Source: Oribacterium sp. (GTDB lineage: Bacteria; Bacillota_A; Clostridia; Lachnospirales; Lachnospiraceae). From it: a stretch of 47,729 bases of DNA. The notes beneath the pieces were generated by a model. That model was not told the DNA's origin. It saw nothing but the letters and a program-made list of their open reading frames with translations, and ran no database searches. The DNA lies in the NCBI GenBank assembly GCA_004554245.1, contig SFND01000022.1, positions 1-47,729 on the forward strand, read 5' to 3'. Both the position numbers and the translations under genes were made by a program. Each line of letters begins with the position of its first letter. The first letter of the stretch is position 1. This document shows, piece by piece, positions 1 to 7,778 of the stretch.

Positions 1-225
1 TTCAATGCGAAATATGTTCCTGTAATTGAAAATATCGCAAAAGAAAGATCCGTAAAATTTAAGGCAATACATTTGCGGAGTAAAGAAGAAGCACAGAACG
101 TTCCGACACCGATCACGACATACGCGCTGTTTTCAGACGGCGACTATATCACAAATGAGCAGATGAATGACAAGAGGTTTTTGAAATTATTGGAGAAGCA
201 AAGTTTCAATAATACGGAGCGATGA
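1..225 (+). CDS. C-terminal part of a YoaP-domain GNAT-type acetyltransferase (5' end outside window)
   Basis: An open frame runs from the first base to TGA at 223-225, giving 74 residues without a start codon, so this is the 3' end of a gene that begins upstream. The tail contains VPTPITTYALFSDGDYITNE, which resembles the YoaP domain found at the C-terminus of some Firmicutes N-acetyltransferases; the catalytic GNAT domain would lie outside the window. Acetyl acceptor unknown. Codon use is AT-rich compared with dprA and topA downstream, in line with its position inside the accessory segment that ends near 999. A short inverted repeat at 236-252 (AGCAAC/GTTGCT, 5-nt loop) follows the stop. 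Family assignment rests on recognition of the tail only. Confidence 0.6.
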   Translation, partial: FNAKYVPVIENIAKERSVKFKAIHLRSKEEAQNVPTPITTYALFSDGDYITNEQMNDKRFLKLLEKQSFNNTER

Positions 226-252
226 ATTTGAGTATAGCAACAGCGAGTTGCT

Positions 253-280
253 TTGCAGTTTGATATGTCGAGTATATAAT
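253..280 (+). promoter_or_regulatory. Sigma-A-type promoter of the HTH/zinc-ribbon gene, with adjacent inverted repeat
   Basis: TTGCAG at 253-258 is separated by 16 nt from a perfect TATAAT at 275-280. The ATG at 303 follows 22 nt after the -10. The inverted repeat AGCAAC/GTTGCT (236-241 and 247-252) touches the -35 and could be an operator, perhaps for the helix-turn-helix protein encoded next (inference). Confidence 0.55.
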
Positions 281-302
281 AGTTGTGGAGGTGAAAGTAA
301 TC

Positions 303-752
303 ATGGAAACAAAGAGTATTATATTAGAGTTGAGAGAAAAAGCAGGCTTATCACAGGATGAGCTTGCAGAAAAAGTATATGTTACTCGTCAAGCTGTATC
401 ACGCTGGGAGAATGGAGAAACGACACCAAACACAGAAACCTTGAAGTTATTATCAAAACTGTTTGATGTTTCAATCAATACACTTTTAGGTTCTCCACGA
501 CAGCTGATTTGTCAATGTTGTGGAATGCCTTTGGAGGATTCTACCATTAGTAAAGAAACAGATGGTATTTTTAATGAAGAATACTGCAAGTGGTGCTATG
601 TCGATGGAAAGTTTACATATAGTAGCATGGATGATTTGATTAACTTCTGTGCCGAACATATGTCAAATGAAAATTGGACTTCTGAGCAGGTACGAGTATA
701 TATGAAAGAAATGTTACCACAGCTAAACTATTGGAAACAATCAAACAAGTAA
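303..752 (+). CDS. XRE-family transcriptional regulator with C-terminal zinc-ribbon domain
   Basis: A 149-residue protein. Residues 5-60 form a Cro/C1-type helix-turn-helix with the typical LREKAGLSQDELAEKVYVTR and QAVSRWENGETTPN segments. The second half has a CQCCGMPL...EEYCKWCYVDG four-cysteine pattern, as in the putative zinc-ribbon domain often fused to such regulators in Clostridia. The ATG at 303 is chosen because GGAGGTG (287-293) sits 9 nt upstream; the in-frame GTG at 285 would overlap this Shine-Dalgarno. It has its own promoter (253-280) and a terminator (810-848), so it is monocistronic. Target genes are unknown; lying near the end of a mobile element, it may regulate that element or an adjacent acetyltransferase (inference). 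Confidence 0.85.
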   Translation: METKSIILELREKAGLSQDELAEKVYVTRQAVSRWENGETTPNTETLKLLSKLFDVSINTLLGSPRQLICQCCGMPLEDSTISKETDGIFNEEYCKWCYVDGKFTYSSMDDLINFCAEHMSNENWTSEQVRVYMKEMLPQLNYWKQSNK

Positions 753-809
753 GGTGCAAATTTCAGTTTGACGATTTGATGCTTGACAAGTGAATTATAA
801 TAAGAAGAA

Positions 810-848
810 AGAGATATCACTTCCCCAGCGTTGTAATATCTCTTTTTT
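810..848 (+). terminator. Rho-independent terminator after the HTH/zinc-ribbon gene
   Basis: AGAGATAT (810-817) pairs with ATATCTCT (836-843), followed by a T run (844-848). The right half of this terminator is the start of the repeat shared with 46447-46615; the second copy lacks the left arm. Confidence 0.7.
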
Positions 849-999
849 CGTGAAAGAAAAGACTACTCTGCAACCCTCCATAGAATGAAAAGTAGTCTAA
901 TCCAATGCCCGGATAGAGGGTGATGCATCTCCTGTGTTTAGGGGGTGCATTAGGGGGTGCAACCGTTGGATTGTATCAAAATGGTGGTTACGATGAACC
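829..999 (+). repeat. att-like mobile-element end, copy 1 (joins comM)
   Basis: About 170 bp with close similarity (roughly nine in ten bases by eye) to 46447-46615 in the same orientation. It contains a hairpin (AGACTACT near 873, AGTAGTCT near 891) and clustered short repeats of GGTGCA/TGATGCAT around 920-961, as expected for recombinase-binding arms. Its last 20 bases run straight into the conserved ComM motif MNPCPCG, so this copy marks the right boundary of an element inserted within comM. The integrase itself is not in the window. Confidence 0.6.
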
Positions 1000-1496
1000 C
1001 CTGCCCGTGCGGCTACTTTCCGGACCGGAATAAGTGCCAGTGCACCGAAAGCCAGATCCGTCAGTACCAGCGCGGCATCAGTAAGCCGATCCTCGAGCGC
1101 ATCGACCTCTGCGTCGAAGCCTCACCGGTGGCCTTCGCAGATGCAGTTTCGAAGGACAGTGGTCCGAGCTCGGCAGAACTCCGCGCACAGGTGCTCCGGG
1201 CGCGGGAGATCCAGACGGCACGCTTCCGTGGAGAATCGAAGATACGGGTGAATGCAGAGATGGGTATACGGGAAATCGAACGCTACTGCACGCTCGGATC
1301 GAAGGAACTCGCCTTTATCGGGCGTATTTTTCAGCTTAGATCGATGTCGATGCGCACCTATCATAAGGTCCTGAAGGTCGCCCGGACGATCGCGGACCTC
1401 GAAGAGGAGGAACGGATCCAGATCGCCCATCTGAGTGAGGCCGTGAACTACCGCGGCATCGAGGATCAGCTGTACGGGACAGGAGGAAAACCATGA
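957..1496 (+). pseudogene. comM: 5'-truncated comM (YifB/ComM magnesium-chelatase-like AAA+ ATPase), C-terminal third only
   Basis: The frame encodes about 170 residues starting at MNPCPCGYFPDRNKC, the motif typical of ComM/YifB, and covers the sensor region (ISKPILERIDLCVEA) and the Mg-chelatase C-terminal domain (LRSMSMRTYHKVLKVARTIADL). Intact ComM proteins are about 500 residues; Walker A and B and the N-terminal Lon-like domain are missing. The GTG at 957 and the ATG at 981 lie inside the att-like repeat, so any start is fortuitous. ComM is a hexameric branch-migration helicase for natural transformation; this remnant cannot hydrolyse ATP. The stop overlaps the dprA start by 4 nt (ATGA), so translation of the fragment may still couple to dprA. 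comM is a known integration hot spot for genomic islands. Confidence 0.85.
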
Positions 1497-2389
1497 CGGT
1501 GAGAGATTTACATTTTAAACAGGAGATACGAGAACTGACGCCGCTGGATGCGGATTATCCGGAGCGTCTCCGAAACATACCGGATCCGCCACGGACACTC
1601 TATGTCCGCGGCAGCCTTCCGCCGGACGACAGGCCGACCGTCGCCATCATCGGCGCACGAAGCGCGAGCGATTACGGGCTGCAAGTCGCCCGCTCCTTCG
1701 GTCGAGCGCTGGCGATGCAGGGGATCGGCATCATCAGCGGGATGGCGGCGGGGATCGACAGTGCAGGGCAGTGGGGTGCCGTCGATGCGGAGGCGAAAAC
1801 CTATGCCGTCTTCGGCTGTGGCCTCAATGTCTGCTACCCGGCCCGCAACTTTCTGCTCTACGACAAGATCCTCGAGTATGGCGGTGGCGCGATCTCGGAG
1901 CTTCCGCTGGATGCGCCGCCGATCGGAAAGCAGTTCGCAAGCCGGAACCGCATCATCGCCGGCCTCGCAGATGCCGTGCTCGTCCTCGAAGCCCGTGAAA
2001 AATCCGGTACCTTCATCACCGTCGGGGATGCCCTCGACCAGGGGAAGCAGATCTTCGCCCTGCCCGGGCGGGTCACGGACGGACTCTCGAAGGGCTGCAA
2101 CCAGCTGATCCGGCAGGGGGCCGACATCCTGACGAGTCCGGAGGATGTGCTCGAGTACCTGCATCTGACATATCATAAGGAACAGCAGATGCTCGAGAAG
2201 GATGTCTCGATGCTGAATCCGAAGCAGCAGAGGGTCTATGCGGCCCTCGATGTCGAGGCGAAGCATCTCGACCAGCTGATCGGAAAGCTCTCGATGTCGG
2301 TACAGGAGCTCAGCTCCATCCTCCTCGAGCTTGAGATCCTCGGCTTCTCTGAGAGCCCGAAGCTGGGATTCTACCGGCGACGAATTTAG
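1493..2389 (+). CDS. dprA: DNA-processing protein DprA (Smf)
   Basis: 298 residues. The Rossmann-like DprA core is clear: VAIIGARSASDYG (about 51-63), ISGMAAGIDSAGQWGAV (about 80-96), GCGLNVCYPARN, the SELPL and ASRNRIIAGLADAVLVLEA region, and ALPGRVTDGLSKGCNQLIRQ. The C-terminus (about 235-298) is a winged-helix-like DprA tail. DprA binds incoming single-stranded DNA and loads RecA during natural transformation, and homologues also occur in non-competent species. The start overlaps the stop of the comM remnant (ATGA), a common comM-dprA arrangement. The order dprA-topA matches many Firmicutes. Loss of comM beside an intact dprA suggests impaired but not abolished transformation capacity (inference). 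Confidence 0.95.
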   Translation: MTVRDLHFKQEIRELTPLDADYPERLRNIPDPPRTLYVRGSLPPDDRPTVAIIGARSASDYGLQVARSFGRALAMQGIGIISGMAAGIDSAGQWGAVDAEAKTYAVFGCGLNVCYPARNFLLYDKILEYGGGAISELPLDAPPIGKQFASRNRIIAGLADAVLVLEAREKSGTFITVGDALDQGKQIFALPGRVTDGLSKGCNQLIRQGADILTSPEDVLEYLHLTYHKEQQMLEKDVSMLNPKQQRVYAALDVEAKHLDQLIGKLSMSVQELSSILLELEILGFSESPKLGFYRRRI

Positions 2390-2547
2390 AAACAGACAGT
2401 ACAAGGGTCCCGCCGGGTTTCCTGCTGAATCCAAACCGGTTTTGTGACGCCGGAATGCCTTGTATACCAGATGCGCGTCTTGCAAAACAAAAAAGAGTGT
2501 TGTATATTGTCTGAGATTTACCCTTTCGGGAAAGAACGTTTATCTGC

Positions 2548-2561
2548 ACCGGTATACCGGT
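2548..2561. promoter_or_regulatory. 14-bp perfect palindrome upstream of topA
   Basis: ACCGGTATACCGGT is a perfect 14-bp palindrome in the 238-bp gap between dprA and topA, 66 bp before the topA ATG. A second small dyad (CTTTCGGGAAAG) lies just upstream. Either could be an operator or a transcript hairpin. No convincing -35/-10 pair was found in this gap apart from a TATAAA at 2606-2611. Confidence 0.3.
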
Positions 2562-2627
2562 TTCGACGGTTTCTGTATGAAATCAGCCATCCGGCGCAGA
2601 TCTTGTATAAATAAAAGGTGAGTCTGA

Positions 2628-4667
2628 ATGGCAAGTACAAACAATCTGATTATCGTAGAGTCGCCTGCAAAGGTGAAAACGATCAAAAAATTTCTCGGCA
2701 AGCAGTATACGGTCGATGCCACCATGGGACATCTCATCGATATGCCGAAGAGCTCCCTCGGCGTCGATGTCGAGCATGATTATGAGCCGAAGTACATCAC
2801 GATCCGCGGCAAGGGCGAGCTCCTCGCGAAGCTGAAGAAAGAAGCGAAGAAGGCGGATCGCATCTATCTCGCAACCGACCCGGATCGTGAGGGGGAGGCC
2901 ATCAGCTGGCATCTCCGTAACGAGCTCGAGAAGGATGAGAAGAATAAAGCGAAGATCACACGTATCACCTTTAACGAGATCACGAAGAATGCCGTTAAGA
3001 ACGCGCTGAAAAGTCCGCGCGATATCGATATGGACCTCGTGGATGCGCAGCAGGCGCGTCGTGTCATCGACCGTCTCGTGGGTTATACCATCAGTCCATT
3101 ATTATGGAAGAAAATCCGTAAGGGCCTCTCTGCCGGACGTGTACAGTCCGTCGCACTCCGTATGATCTGTGACCGTGAAGCCCAGATCGCGGCCTTCATA
3201 CCGGAGGAGTACTGGTCCCTCGATGCAATCCTCCTGCACGGAAAGAAGAAGCTCACCGCCGCCTTCTACGGTGGCGAGAAGAAGCAGGCACTGAGCTCAG
3301 AGGCTGAGGTCGATGCGATCCTGCGGAAGATCGGGAAGGATGATTTCATCGTGAGTGACATCCGAAAGTCCGAGCGTCGCAAGAAGGCACCGCTGCCATT
3401 TACGACCTCGACGATGCAGCAGGAGGCGGCGAAGTCCCTCGGCTTCGCCACCAGTAAGACCATGAAGCTCGCACAGACCCTGTATGAGGATGGTTATATC
3501 ACCTACCTGCGTACCGATAGTACACGTATCGCCGACGAGGCGGATGCGGCGGCCAGAAGCTTCATCGCGGCACAGTTCGGCGAGCATTATGTGAACGGTG
3601 GTTCCAGCGTACAGTCGAAGGCACAGGCCGAAGTGAAGATCCAGGACGCACACGAGGCGATCCGTCCGACGAGCCTCGAGCTTAGTCCCGAGGAGGCGAA
3701 GGCGAAGCTCCCGCGTGACGAGTTCCGCCTGTACCAGCTGATCTATAAGCGCTTCCTCGCGAGCCGTATGTCGGCTGCGCTCTACAGCACCGAGTCCGTA
3801 AAGCTGCGTGCTGGCGAGTATGTCTTCACACTGAACGGCTCGAAGCTCAGCTTCGATGGTTTCCTCTCGGTCTACATGACGGAGGAGGATAAGGCGGAGA
3901 AGGATGTTTCGCTCCCGGAGCTTACGGTCGGCGAGCAGCTTTCGCTCGACAGCTTCGATAAGGAGCAGCACTTCACACAGCCGCCGGCACACTATACCGA
4001 GGCTTCACTCGTGAAGGCCCTCGAGGAGGATGGCATCGGTCGTCCGTCAACCTATGCACCGACCATCGGCACCCTGCTGGCGCGCCGTTATATCGCGAAG
4101 GAAAAGAAGAACATCTTCGTCACCGAGCTCGGTCTCGCGGTCGACGATATGATGCAGAAGAACTTCCCGACCATCATCGATACCGCATTCACCGCGAATA
4201 TGGAGTCCCTGCTTGATAGTGTCGCAGCTGGTAAGACGAAGTGGAAGACGATCGTCGAGAACTTCTACCCGGATCTCGAGGAAGCCGTCGAGAAGGCACA
4301 GGCGGAGGTCGAGAAGATCACGATTCGTGATGAGGAGACCGATGTGCTCTGTGATAAGTGCGGACGCCACATGGTCATCAAGTACGGTCCACATGGCAAG
4401 TTCCTGGCATGCCCGGGCTTCCCGGAGTGTCGGAACACGAAGCCGTATGTCGAGTATGCCGGCTTCACCTGCCCGGACTGCGGCGCAGAGTGCGTGAAGC
4501 GTCGTTCGAAGAAGGGCCGGATCTTCTACAGCTGCTCCCGCTATCCGGAGTGTGAATACATGACCTGGAGCAAGCCGAAGGAAGCCGTCGTCGGTGAGAA
4601 GAAGGATGGCGACATCTTCGTGGCACCATCCACCGATACGAATCCAGAGCCGGTGATGCCGGACTGA
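2628..4667 (+). CDS. topA: DNA topoisomerase I (type IA)
   Basis: 679 residues, close to the usual length for Gram-positive TopA. The Toprim domain opens with NNLIIVESPAKVKTIKKFLG and carries the acidic TDPDREGEAISWH motif. The active-site tyrosine is Tyr293 in YITYLRTDSTR. Two C-terminal four-cysteine zinc ribbons follow: CDKCGRHMVI...CPGFPEC and CPDCGAECVK...CSRYPEC. The enzyme relaxes negative supercoils by transient single-strand cleavage. The start is supported by AAAGGTGAG 6-14 nt upstream of the ATG. It sits in the conserved dprA-topA neighbourhood but is separated from rpsB by a promoter-bearing gap. Confidence 0.97.
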   Translation: MASTNNLIIVESPAKVKTIKKFLGKQYTVDATMGHLIDMPKSSLGVDVEHDYEPKYITIRGKGELLAKLKKEAKKADRIYLATDPDREGEAISWHLRNELEKDEKNKAKITRITFNEITKNAVKNALKSPRDIDMDLVDAQQARRVIDRLVGYTISPLLWKKIRKGLSAGRVQSVALRMICDREAQIAAFIPEEYWSLDAILLHGKKKLTAAFYGGEKKQALSSEAEVDAILRKIGKDDFIVSDIRKSERRKKAPLPFTTSTMQQEAAKSLGFATSKTMKLAQTLYEDGYITYLRTDSTRIADEADAAARSFIAAQFGEHYVNGGSSVQSKAQAEVKIQDAHEAIRPTSLELSPEEAKAKLPRDEFRLYQLIYKRFLASRMSAALYSTESVKLRAGEYVFTLNGSKLSFDGFLSVYMTEEDKAEKDVSLPELTVGEQLSLDSFDKEQHFTQPPAHYTEASLVKALEEDGIGRPSTYAPTIGTLLARRYIAKEKKNIFVTELGLAVDDMMQKNFPTIIDTAFTANMESLLDSVAAGKTKWKTIVENFYPDLEEAVEKAQAEVEKITIRDEETDVLCDKCGRHMVIKYGPHGKFLACPGFPECRNTKPYVEYAGFTCPDCGAECVKRRSKKGRIFYSCSRYPECEYMTWSKPKEAVVGEKKDGDIFVAPSTDTNPEPVMPD

Positions 4668-4750
4668 TCGAGGATTCGTTACCGTTCAGATATGGCTCGG
4701 CGGACAGCAGCGAGGATTACAAATTCACGAAAAATCGACCGTCTAAAATA

Positions 4751-4780
4751 TTGACAGCAATCAAAGCTTTATGTTATATT
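4751..4780 (+). promoter_or_regulatory. Strong sigma-A promoter of rpsB
   Basis: A consensus TTGACA (4751-4756) lies 18 nt from TATATT (4775-4780), with an overlapping TATTAT. Transcription would begin near 4787, leaving a leader of about 138 nt before rpsB. Confidence 0.75.
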
Positions 4781-4786
4781 ATAAGT

Positions 4787-4805
4787 CGCGTCTTTTTGAG
4801 ACGCG
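4787..4805 (+). promoter_or_regulatory. Hairpin at the predicted 5' end of the rpsB transcript
   Basis: CGCGTCT (4787-4793) pairs perfectly with AGACGCG (4799-4805) around a 5-nt loop, followed by a short T-rich stretch (CTTCTTTT). It begins about where transcription should start, so it may protect the mRNA 5' end or act as a weak early attenuator. Confidence 0.5.
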
Positions 4806-4834
4806 GCTTCTTTTATAGAAGAACATAAACAGCA

Positions 4835-4899
4835 CATCTCAGCAAACACCGGAAGGTACCCGCACAGGGCGAAAGCCGGTAAGCACGAAGGCTGAGATG
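4835..4899 (+). ncRNA. Structured rpsB leader (candidate S2 autoregulatory element)
   Basis: A 9-bp perfect closing stem (CATCTCAGC 4835-4843 with GCTGAGATG 4891-4899) encloses a second stem (ACCGG 4848-4852 with CCGGT 4876-4880) that itself holds a small CCC/GGG hairpin (4859-4869). The structure ends 12 nt before the AGGAGGT Shine-Dalgarno of rpsB. Ribosomal-protein leaders that bind their own product are well established, including for rpsB in other bacteria; S2 as the ligand here is an inference from position. Confidence 0.6.
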
Positions 4900-4924
4900 G
4901 AAGAAACAACCAGGAGGTATTAAA

Positions 4925-5674
4925 ATGAGTGCAATTGGAATGAAGCAGCTCCTTGAGGCTGGCGTACACTTTGGTCATCAGACCAGAAGATGGAACCCTA
5001 AGATGGCTCCGTACATCTACACACAGCGTAACGGTATCCACATCATCGATCTTCAGCAGACCGTAAAGATGGTAGACGATGCCTACAACGCGATGGTAAA
5101 GATCGTACAGGACGGTGGTACTGTTCTTTTCGTAGGTACCAAGAAGCAGGCACAGGATGCTGTAAAGGCAGAGGCTCTTCGTTGTGGTGAGTTCTACGTA
5201 AACGAGAGATGGCTCGGCGGTATGCTTACAAACTTCAAGACCATCGAGACTCGTATCGAGCGTCTGAAGCAGATCGAGAAGATGGCAGAGGATGGCACCT
5301 TCGACGTTCTTCCGAAGAAGGAAGTTGCGCTGATCAAGAAGGAGTGGGAGAAGCTTGAGGCTAACATCGGTGGCATCAAGGAGATGAAGGTTCTTCCGGA
5401 CGCGATCTTCGTTGTAGATCCTAAGAAGGAGAAGATCTGCGTGAAGGAGGCTCATAACCTCGGCATCACCCTTTTCGGTATCGCAGATACCAACGCTGAT
5501 CCTGAGGAGCTTGATTATGTAATCCCGGGTAACGATGACGCTATCCGTGCGATCAAGCTGATCGTCGGCAAGATGGCAGATGCTGTCATCGAGGCTAAGC
5601 AGGGCGATATGACAGAGGAAGAGGCTGCAGCAGCAACTGCTGGCGACGAGACTGTCGTTTCTACTGAGGCTTAA
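4925..5674 (+). CDS. rpsB: 30S ribosomal protein S2
   Basis: 249 residues with the S2 signatures MKQLLEAGVHFGHQTRRWNP and the PDAIFVVDPKKEKICVKEAH segment. S2 joins the small subunit late in assembly, near S1 and the Shine-Dalgarno helix. The C-terminus ends in an acidic, Ala/Thr-rich tail, which is variable in the family. AGGAGGT at 4912-4918 fixes the ATG. Codon use switches here and in tsf to the CGT, GCT, GTT and CTT set typical of highly expressed genes, unlike topA before it. The gene has its own promoter and structured leader, and a partial terminator separates it from tsf, giving higher S2 than EF-Ts transcript by read-through (inference). Confidence 0.98.
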   Translation: MSAIGMKQLLEAGVHFGHQTRRWNPKMAPYIYTQRNGIHIIDLQQTVKMVDDAYNAMVKIVQDGGTVLFVGTKKQAQDAVKAEALRCGEFYVNERWLGGMLTNFKTIETRIERLKQIEKMAEDGTFDVLPKKEVALIKKEWEKLEANIGGIKEMKVLPDAIFVVDPKKEKICVKEAHNLGITLFGIADTNADPEELDYVIPGNDDAIRAIKLIVGKMADAVIEAKQGDMTEEEAAAATAGDETVVSTEA

Positions 5675-5686
5675 TTAATTGATAAC

Positions 5687-5732
5687 GCCAGCATTCGACA
5701 ATTTCATAAATTGCAGAATGCTGGCTTTTCTT
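5687..5732 (+). terminator. Terminator/attenuator between rpsB and tsf
   Basis: GCCAGCATTC (5687-5696) pairs with GAATGCTGGC (5716-5725); an inner CAATTT/AAATTG stem extends the helix, and TTTTCTTGTTT follows. tsf has no visible promoter of its own in the 115-nt gap, so read-through is expected. Confidence 0.75.
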
Positions 5733-5788
5733 GTTTCAAAGGGAGCCGGTGGGGCTTCCATCAAATAAACATCCAGGAGGATAAAAAG

Positions 5789-6733
5789 ATGGCAATTACA
5801 GCAGCTCAGGTTAAGGAGTTAAGAGATATTACCGGTGCAGGTATGATGGCTTGTAAGAAGGCACTCGCTGCTACCGAGGGTGACATGGATAAGGCCGTAG
5901 AGTTCCTTAGAGAGCAGGGCCTTGCAGGCGCTGAGAAGAAGGCCGGCAGAATCGCAGCAGAGGGTGTTTCCTTCGCAAAGGTTTCTGAGGACATGCACAC
6001 TGGTGTTGTCGTAGAGGTTAACGCTGAGACCGATTTCGTAGCAAAGAACGCAAAGTTCCAGGCTTACGTTGATCAGGTTTGTGATCAGGCTCTTACAACT
6101 TCCGCTGCAGACATCGACGCTTTCCTCGCTGAGAAGTGGAACCTCGATGAGACCAGAACCGTCGCTGAGCAGCTTTCCGAGGAGATCTCCATCATCGGTG
6201 AGAACATGCACATCCGTCGTTTCCACAAGCTCGTTGAGAACGAGGGTCTCGTATCCGCTTACATCCACGCTGGTGGACGTATCGGTGTCATCCTTCAGGT
6301 GAAGTCCGACGTTGTCAACGACGCTGTCGCTGAGATGGCGAAGAACATCGCGATGCAGATCGCTGCTCTGAACCCGAAGTACACCACTCGTGCAGAGGTT
6401 GACCAGGAGTATCTCGCACACGAGACCGCAATCCTTACAGAGGCTGCCAAGAACGAGAAGCCGAACGCACCGGAGAAGGTTCTCAACGGTATGGTTCAGG
6501 GTCGTCTCAACAAGGAGCTCAAGGAGATCTGCCTCGTAGATCAGACCTACGTAAAAGCAGAGGATGGCAAGCAGAGCGTTCAGCAGTATGTTGATTCTGT
6601 AGCCAAGGCTCAGGGCGCGAAGATCCAGCTCGTAACCTTCGTACGTTATGAGACCGGTGAGGGCCTCGAGAAGAAGAGCGAGGACTTCGCAGCAGAGGTT
6701 GCTGCACAGCAGGCAGCTGCAAAGAAGAACTAA
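5789..6733 (+). CDS. tsf: Translation elongation factor Ts
   Basis: 314 residues. It opens with the EF-Ts UBA-like domain (ITAAQVKELRDITGAGMMACKKAL) and contains the TDFVAKN motif that contacts EF-Tu. EF-Ts is the guanine-nucleotide exchange factor for EF-Tu. The ATG at 5789 is preferred to the in-frame ATG 78 nt upstream because AGGAGGAT lies just before it and the first 26 codons of the longer frame fall within the terminator hairpin. Codon use is that of a highly expressed gene. It follows rpsB as in most bacteria, but pyrH, often the next gene in Firmicutes, lies about 13 kb away. Confidence 0.98.
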   Translation: MAITAAQVKELRDITGAGMMACKKALAATEGDMDKAVEFLREQGLAGAEKKAGRIAAEGVSFAKVSEDMHTGVVVEVNAETDFVAKNAKFQAYVDQVCDQALTTSAADIDAFLAEKWNLDETRTVAEQLSEEISIIGENMHIRRFHKLVENEGLVSAYIHAGGRIGVILQVKSDVVNDAVAEMAKNIAMQIAALNPKYTTRAEVDQEYLAHETAILTEAAKNEKPNAPEKVLNGMVQGRLNKELKEICLVDQTYVKAEDGKQSVQQYVDSVAKAQGAKIQLVTFVRYETGEGLEKKSEDFAAEVAAQQAAAKKN

Positions 6734-6756
6734 TCTTCAAAGATGATAATTTCACC

Positions 6757-6790
6757 AGAGCTTCGGGCATGTCCCGAAGCTCTTTTGTTA
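6757..6790 (+). terminator. Rho-independent terminator after tsf
   Basis: AGAGCTTCGGG (6757-6767) pairs with CCCGAAGCTCT (6773-6783), with a 5-nt loop, followed by TTTTGTT. Confidence 0.9.
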
Positions 6791-6816
6791 CTCGCCTACT
6801 GTTCAGATCGAATCCC

Positions 6817-6897
6817 CAGAGGGCCTAGTGCCGCTTAAGGTCCCCGGCTTAGATTGAACCGGTCTTGGAGTACTGTGTTTCTGTTGCTGCCCTTCGG
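6817..6897 (-). repeat. Half copy (one arm) of the large palindromic element, reverse orientation
   Basis: Read on the minus strand, this matches the left arm of the elements at 9596, 12055 and 16029: it contains the ACAGTACT loop motif, ACCGGTTCAATCTAAGCC and ACTAGGCCCTCTG in the same order. The other arm is absent, so it cannot form the long hairpin. It lies between the tsf terminator and the truA promoter. Confidence 0.7.
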
Positions 6898-6930
6898 AGA
6901 TTCGAATGAACATTGACCGGATTTTGTAAA

Positions 6931-6960
6931 TTGACCTTCACCGCCCGAGTGCGCTACAAT
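6931..6960 (+). promoter_or_regulatory. Promoter of truA
   Basis: TTGACC (6931-6936), 18 nt, TACAAT (6955-6960). The -10 overlaps the upstream in-frame ATG at 6959, so that ATG would not be transcribed. This supports translation from 6989. Confidence 0.65.
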
Positions 6961-6988
6961 GTTCCCAAACAAAAAAACGGAGCATACT

Positions 6989-7765
6989 ATGACCAGAAAC
7001 TATAAGATGATTCTAAGCTACGACGGTTCCCGCTACTATGGCTGGGAGCACCAGCCGAACACCGAGCTCACGATCCAGGGAAAGCTTGAGCAGGTGCTGA
7101 CCCGCATGATCTACGGCGACCAGTATCAGGCAGCGGACTGTGCCTCCTTCCCGATCACCGTCATCGGCGCGGGACGGACCGACGCCGGTGTGCATGCACG
7201 TGCGATGACTGCCAATGTGCTGCTCGATACCGATAAAACAGAAGAGGAGATCCGGAGCTACATGAACCAGTACCTCCCGGATGATATCAGCATCAACGAG
7301 CTGAAGCTCTGCGCAGATCGCTTTCACAGCCGCTTCAAGGCGTCAGGCAAGACCTACCGCTACAGCTGCTGGTACAGTGATCAGAAGCCGGTCTTCGAGC
7401 GGAAGTATGTCTCGGTTCTCGAGAAGCACCCGGACCTCGCAGCGATGCGGGAGGCTGCCGCGTACCTCATCGGGGAGCATGACTTCAGGTGCTTCTGCGG
7501 TAACAGCAAGATGAAAAAGTCGACCGTGCGAAAGATCGATACCGTGGAGATCACGGAGAACGGCCCTTACATCCGTCTCTACTTCCATGGCACCGGCTTC
7601 CTGCAGAACCAGATCCGCATCATGACCGGCACCCTCCTCGAGGTTGGCTTCGGAAAGCGGAGTCCGGAATCGATGAAGGACATCATCGCCTCCCGTGACC
7701 GGAAGATGGCCGGCGTCACGATGGAAGCGAAGGGGCTCTGCCTGATGAAGGTCGACTATGATTAA
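6989..7765 (+). CDS. truA: tRNA pseudouridine(38-40) synthase TruA
   Basis: 258 residues. YDGSRYYGWEHQP near the N-terminus and the catalytic GAGRTDAGVHA motif (nucleophilic Asp in RTDAG) identify TruA, which isomerises U38-U40 in the anticodon arm of many tRNAs. The C-terminal region with GTGFLQNQIRIMTGTLLEVG is also typical. The ATG at 6989 is chosen because the longer start at 6959 sits in the -10 box; CGGAG lies just upstream of 6989. It begins a unit with its own promoter and is followed at 13 nt by an L,D-transpeptidase gene. Confidence 0.95.
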   Translation: MTRNYKMILSYDGSRYYGWEHQPNTELTIQGKLEQVLTRMIYGDQYQAADCASFPITVIGAGRTDAGVHARAMTANVLLDTDKTEEEIRSYMNQYLPDDISINELKLCADRFHSRFKASGKTYRYSCWYSDQKPVFERKYVSVLEKHPDLAAMREAAAYLIGEHDFRCFCGNSKMKKSTVRKIDTVEITENGPYIRLYFHGTGFLQNQIRIMTGTLLEVGFGKRSPESMKDIIASRDRKMAGVTMEAKGLCLMKVDYD

Positions 7766-7778
7766 TGGAGGATGTGCT

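Noticed and set aside
4674..4750. Search for a topA terminator
   Set aside because: No stem with a T run was found between the topA stop and the rpsB -35 box; only the hairpin after the rpsB promoter is present.
6959..6988. Longer TruA start at ATG 6959
   Set aside because: This ATG forms the end of the TACAAT -10 box, upstream of the expected transcript start.
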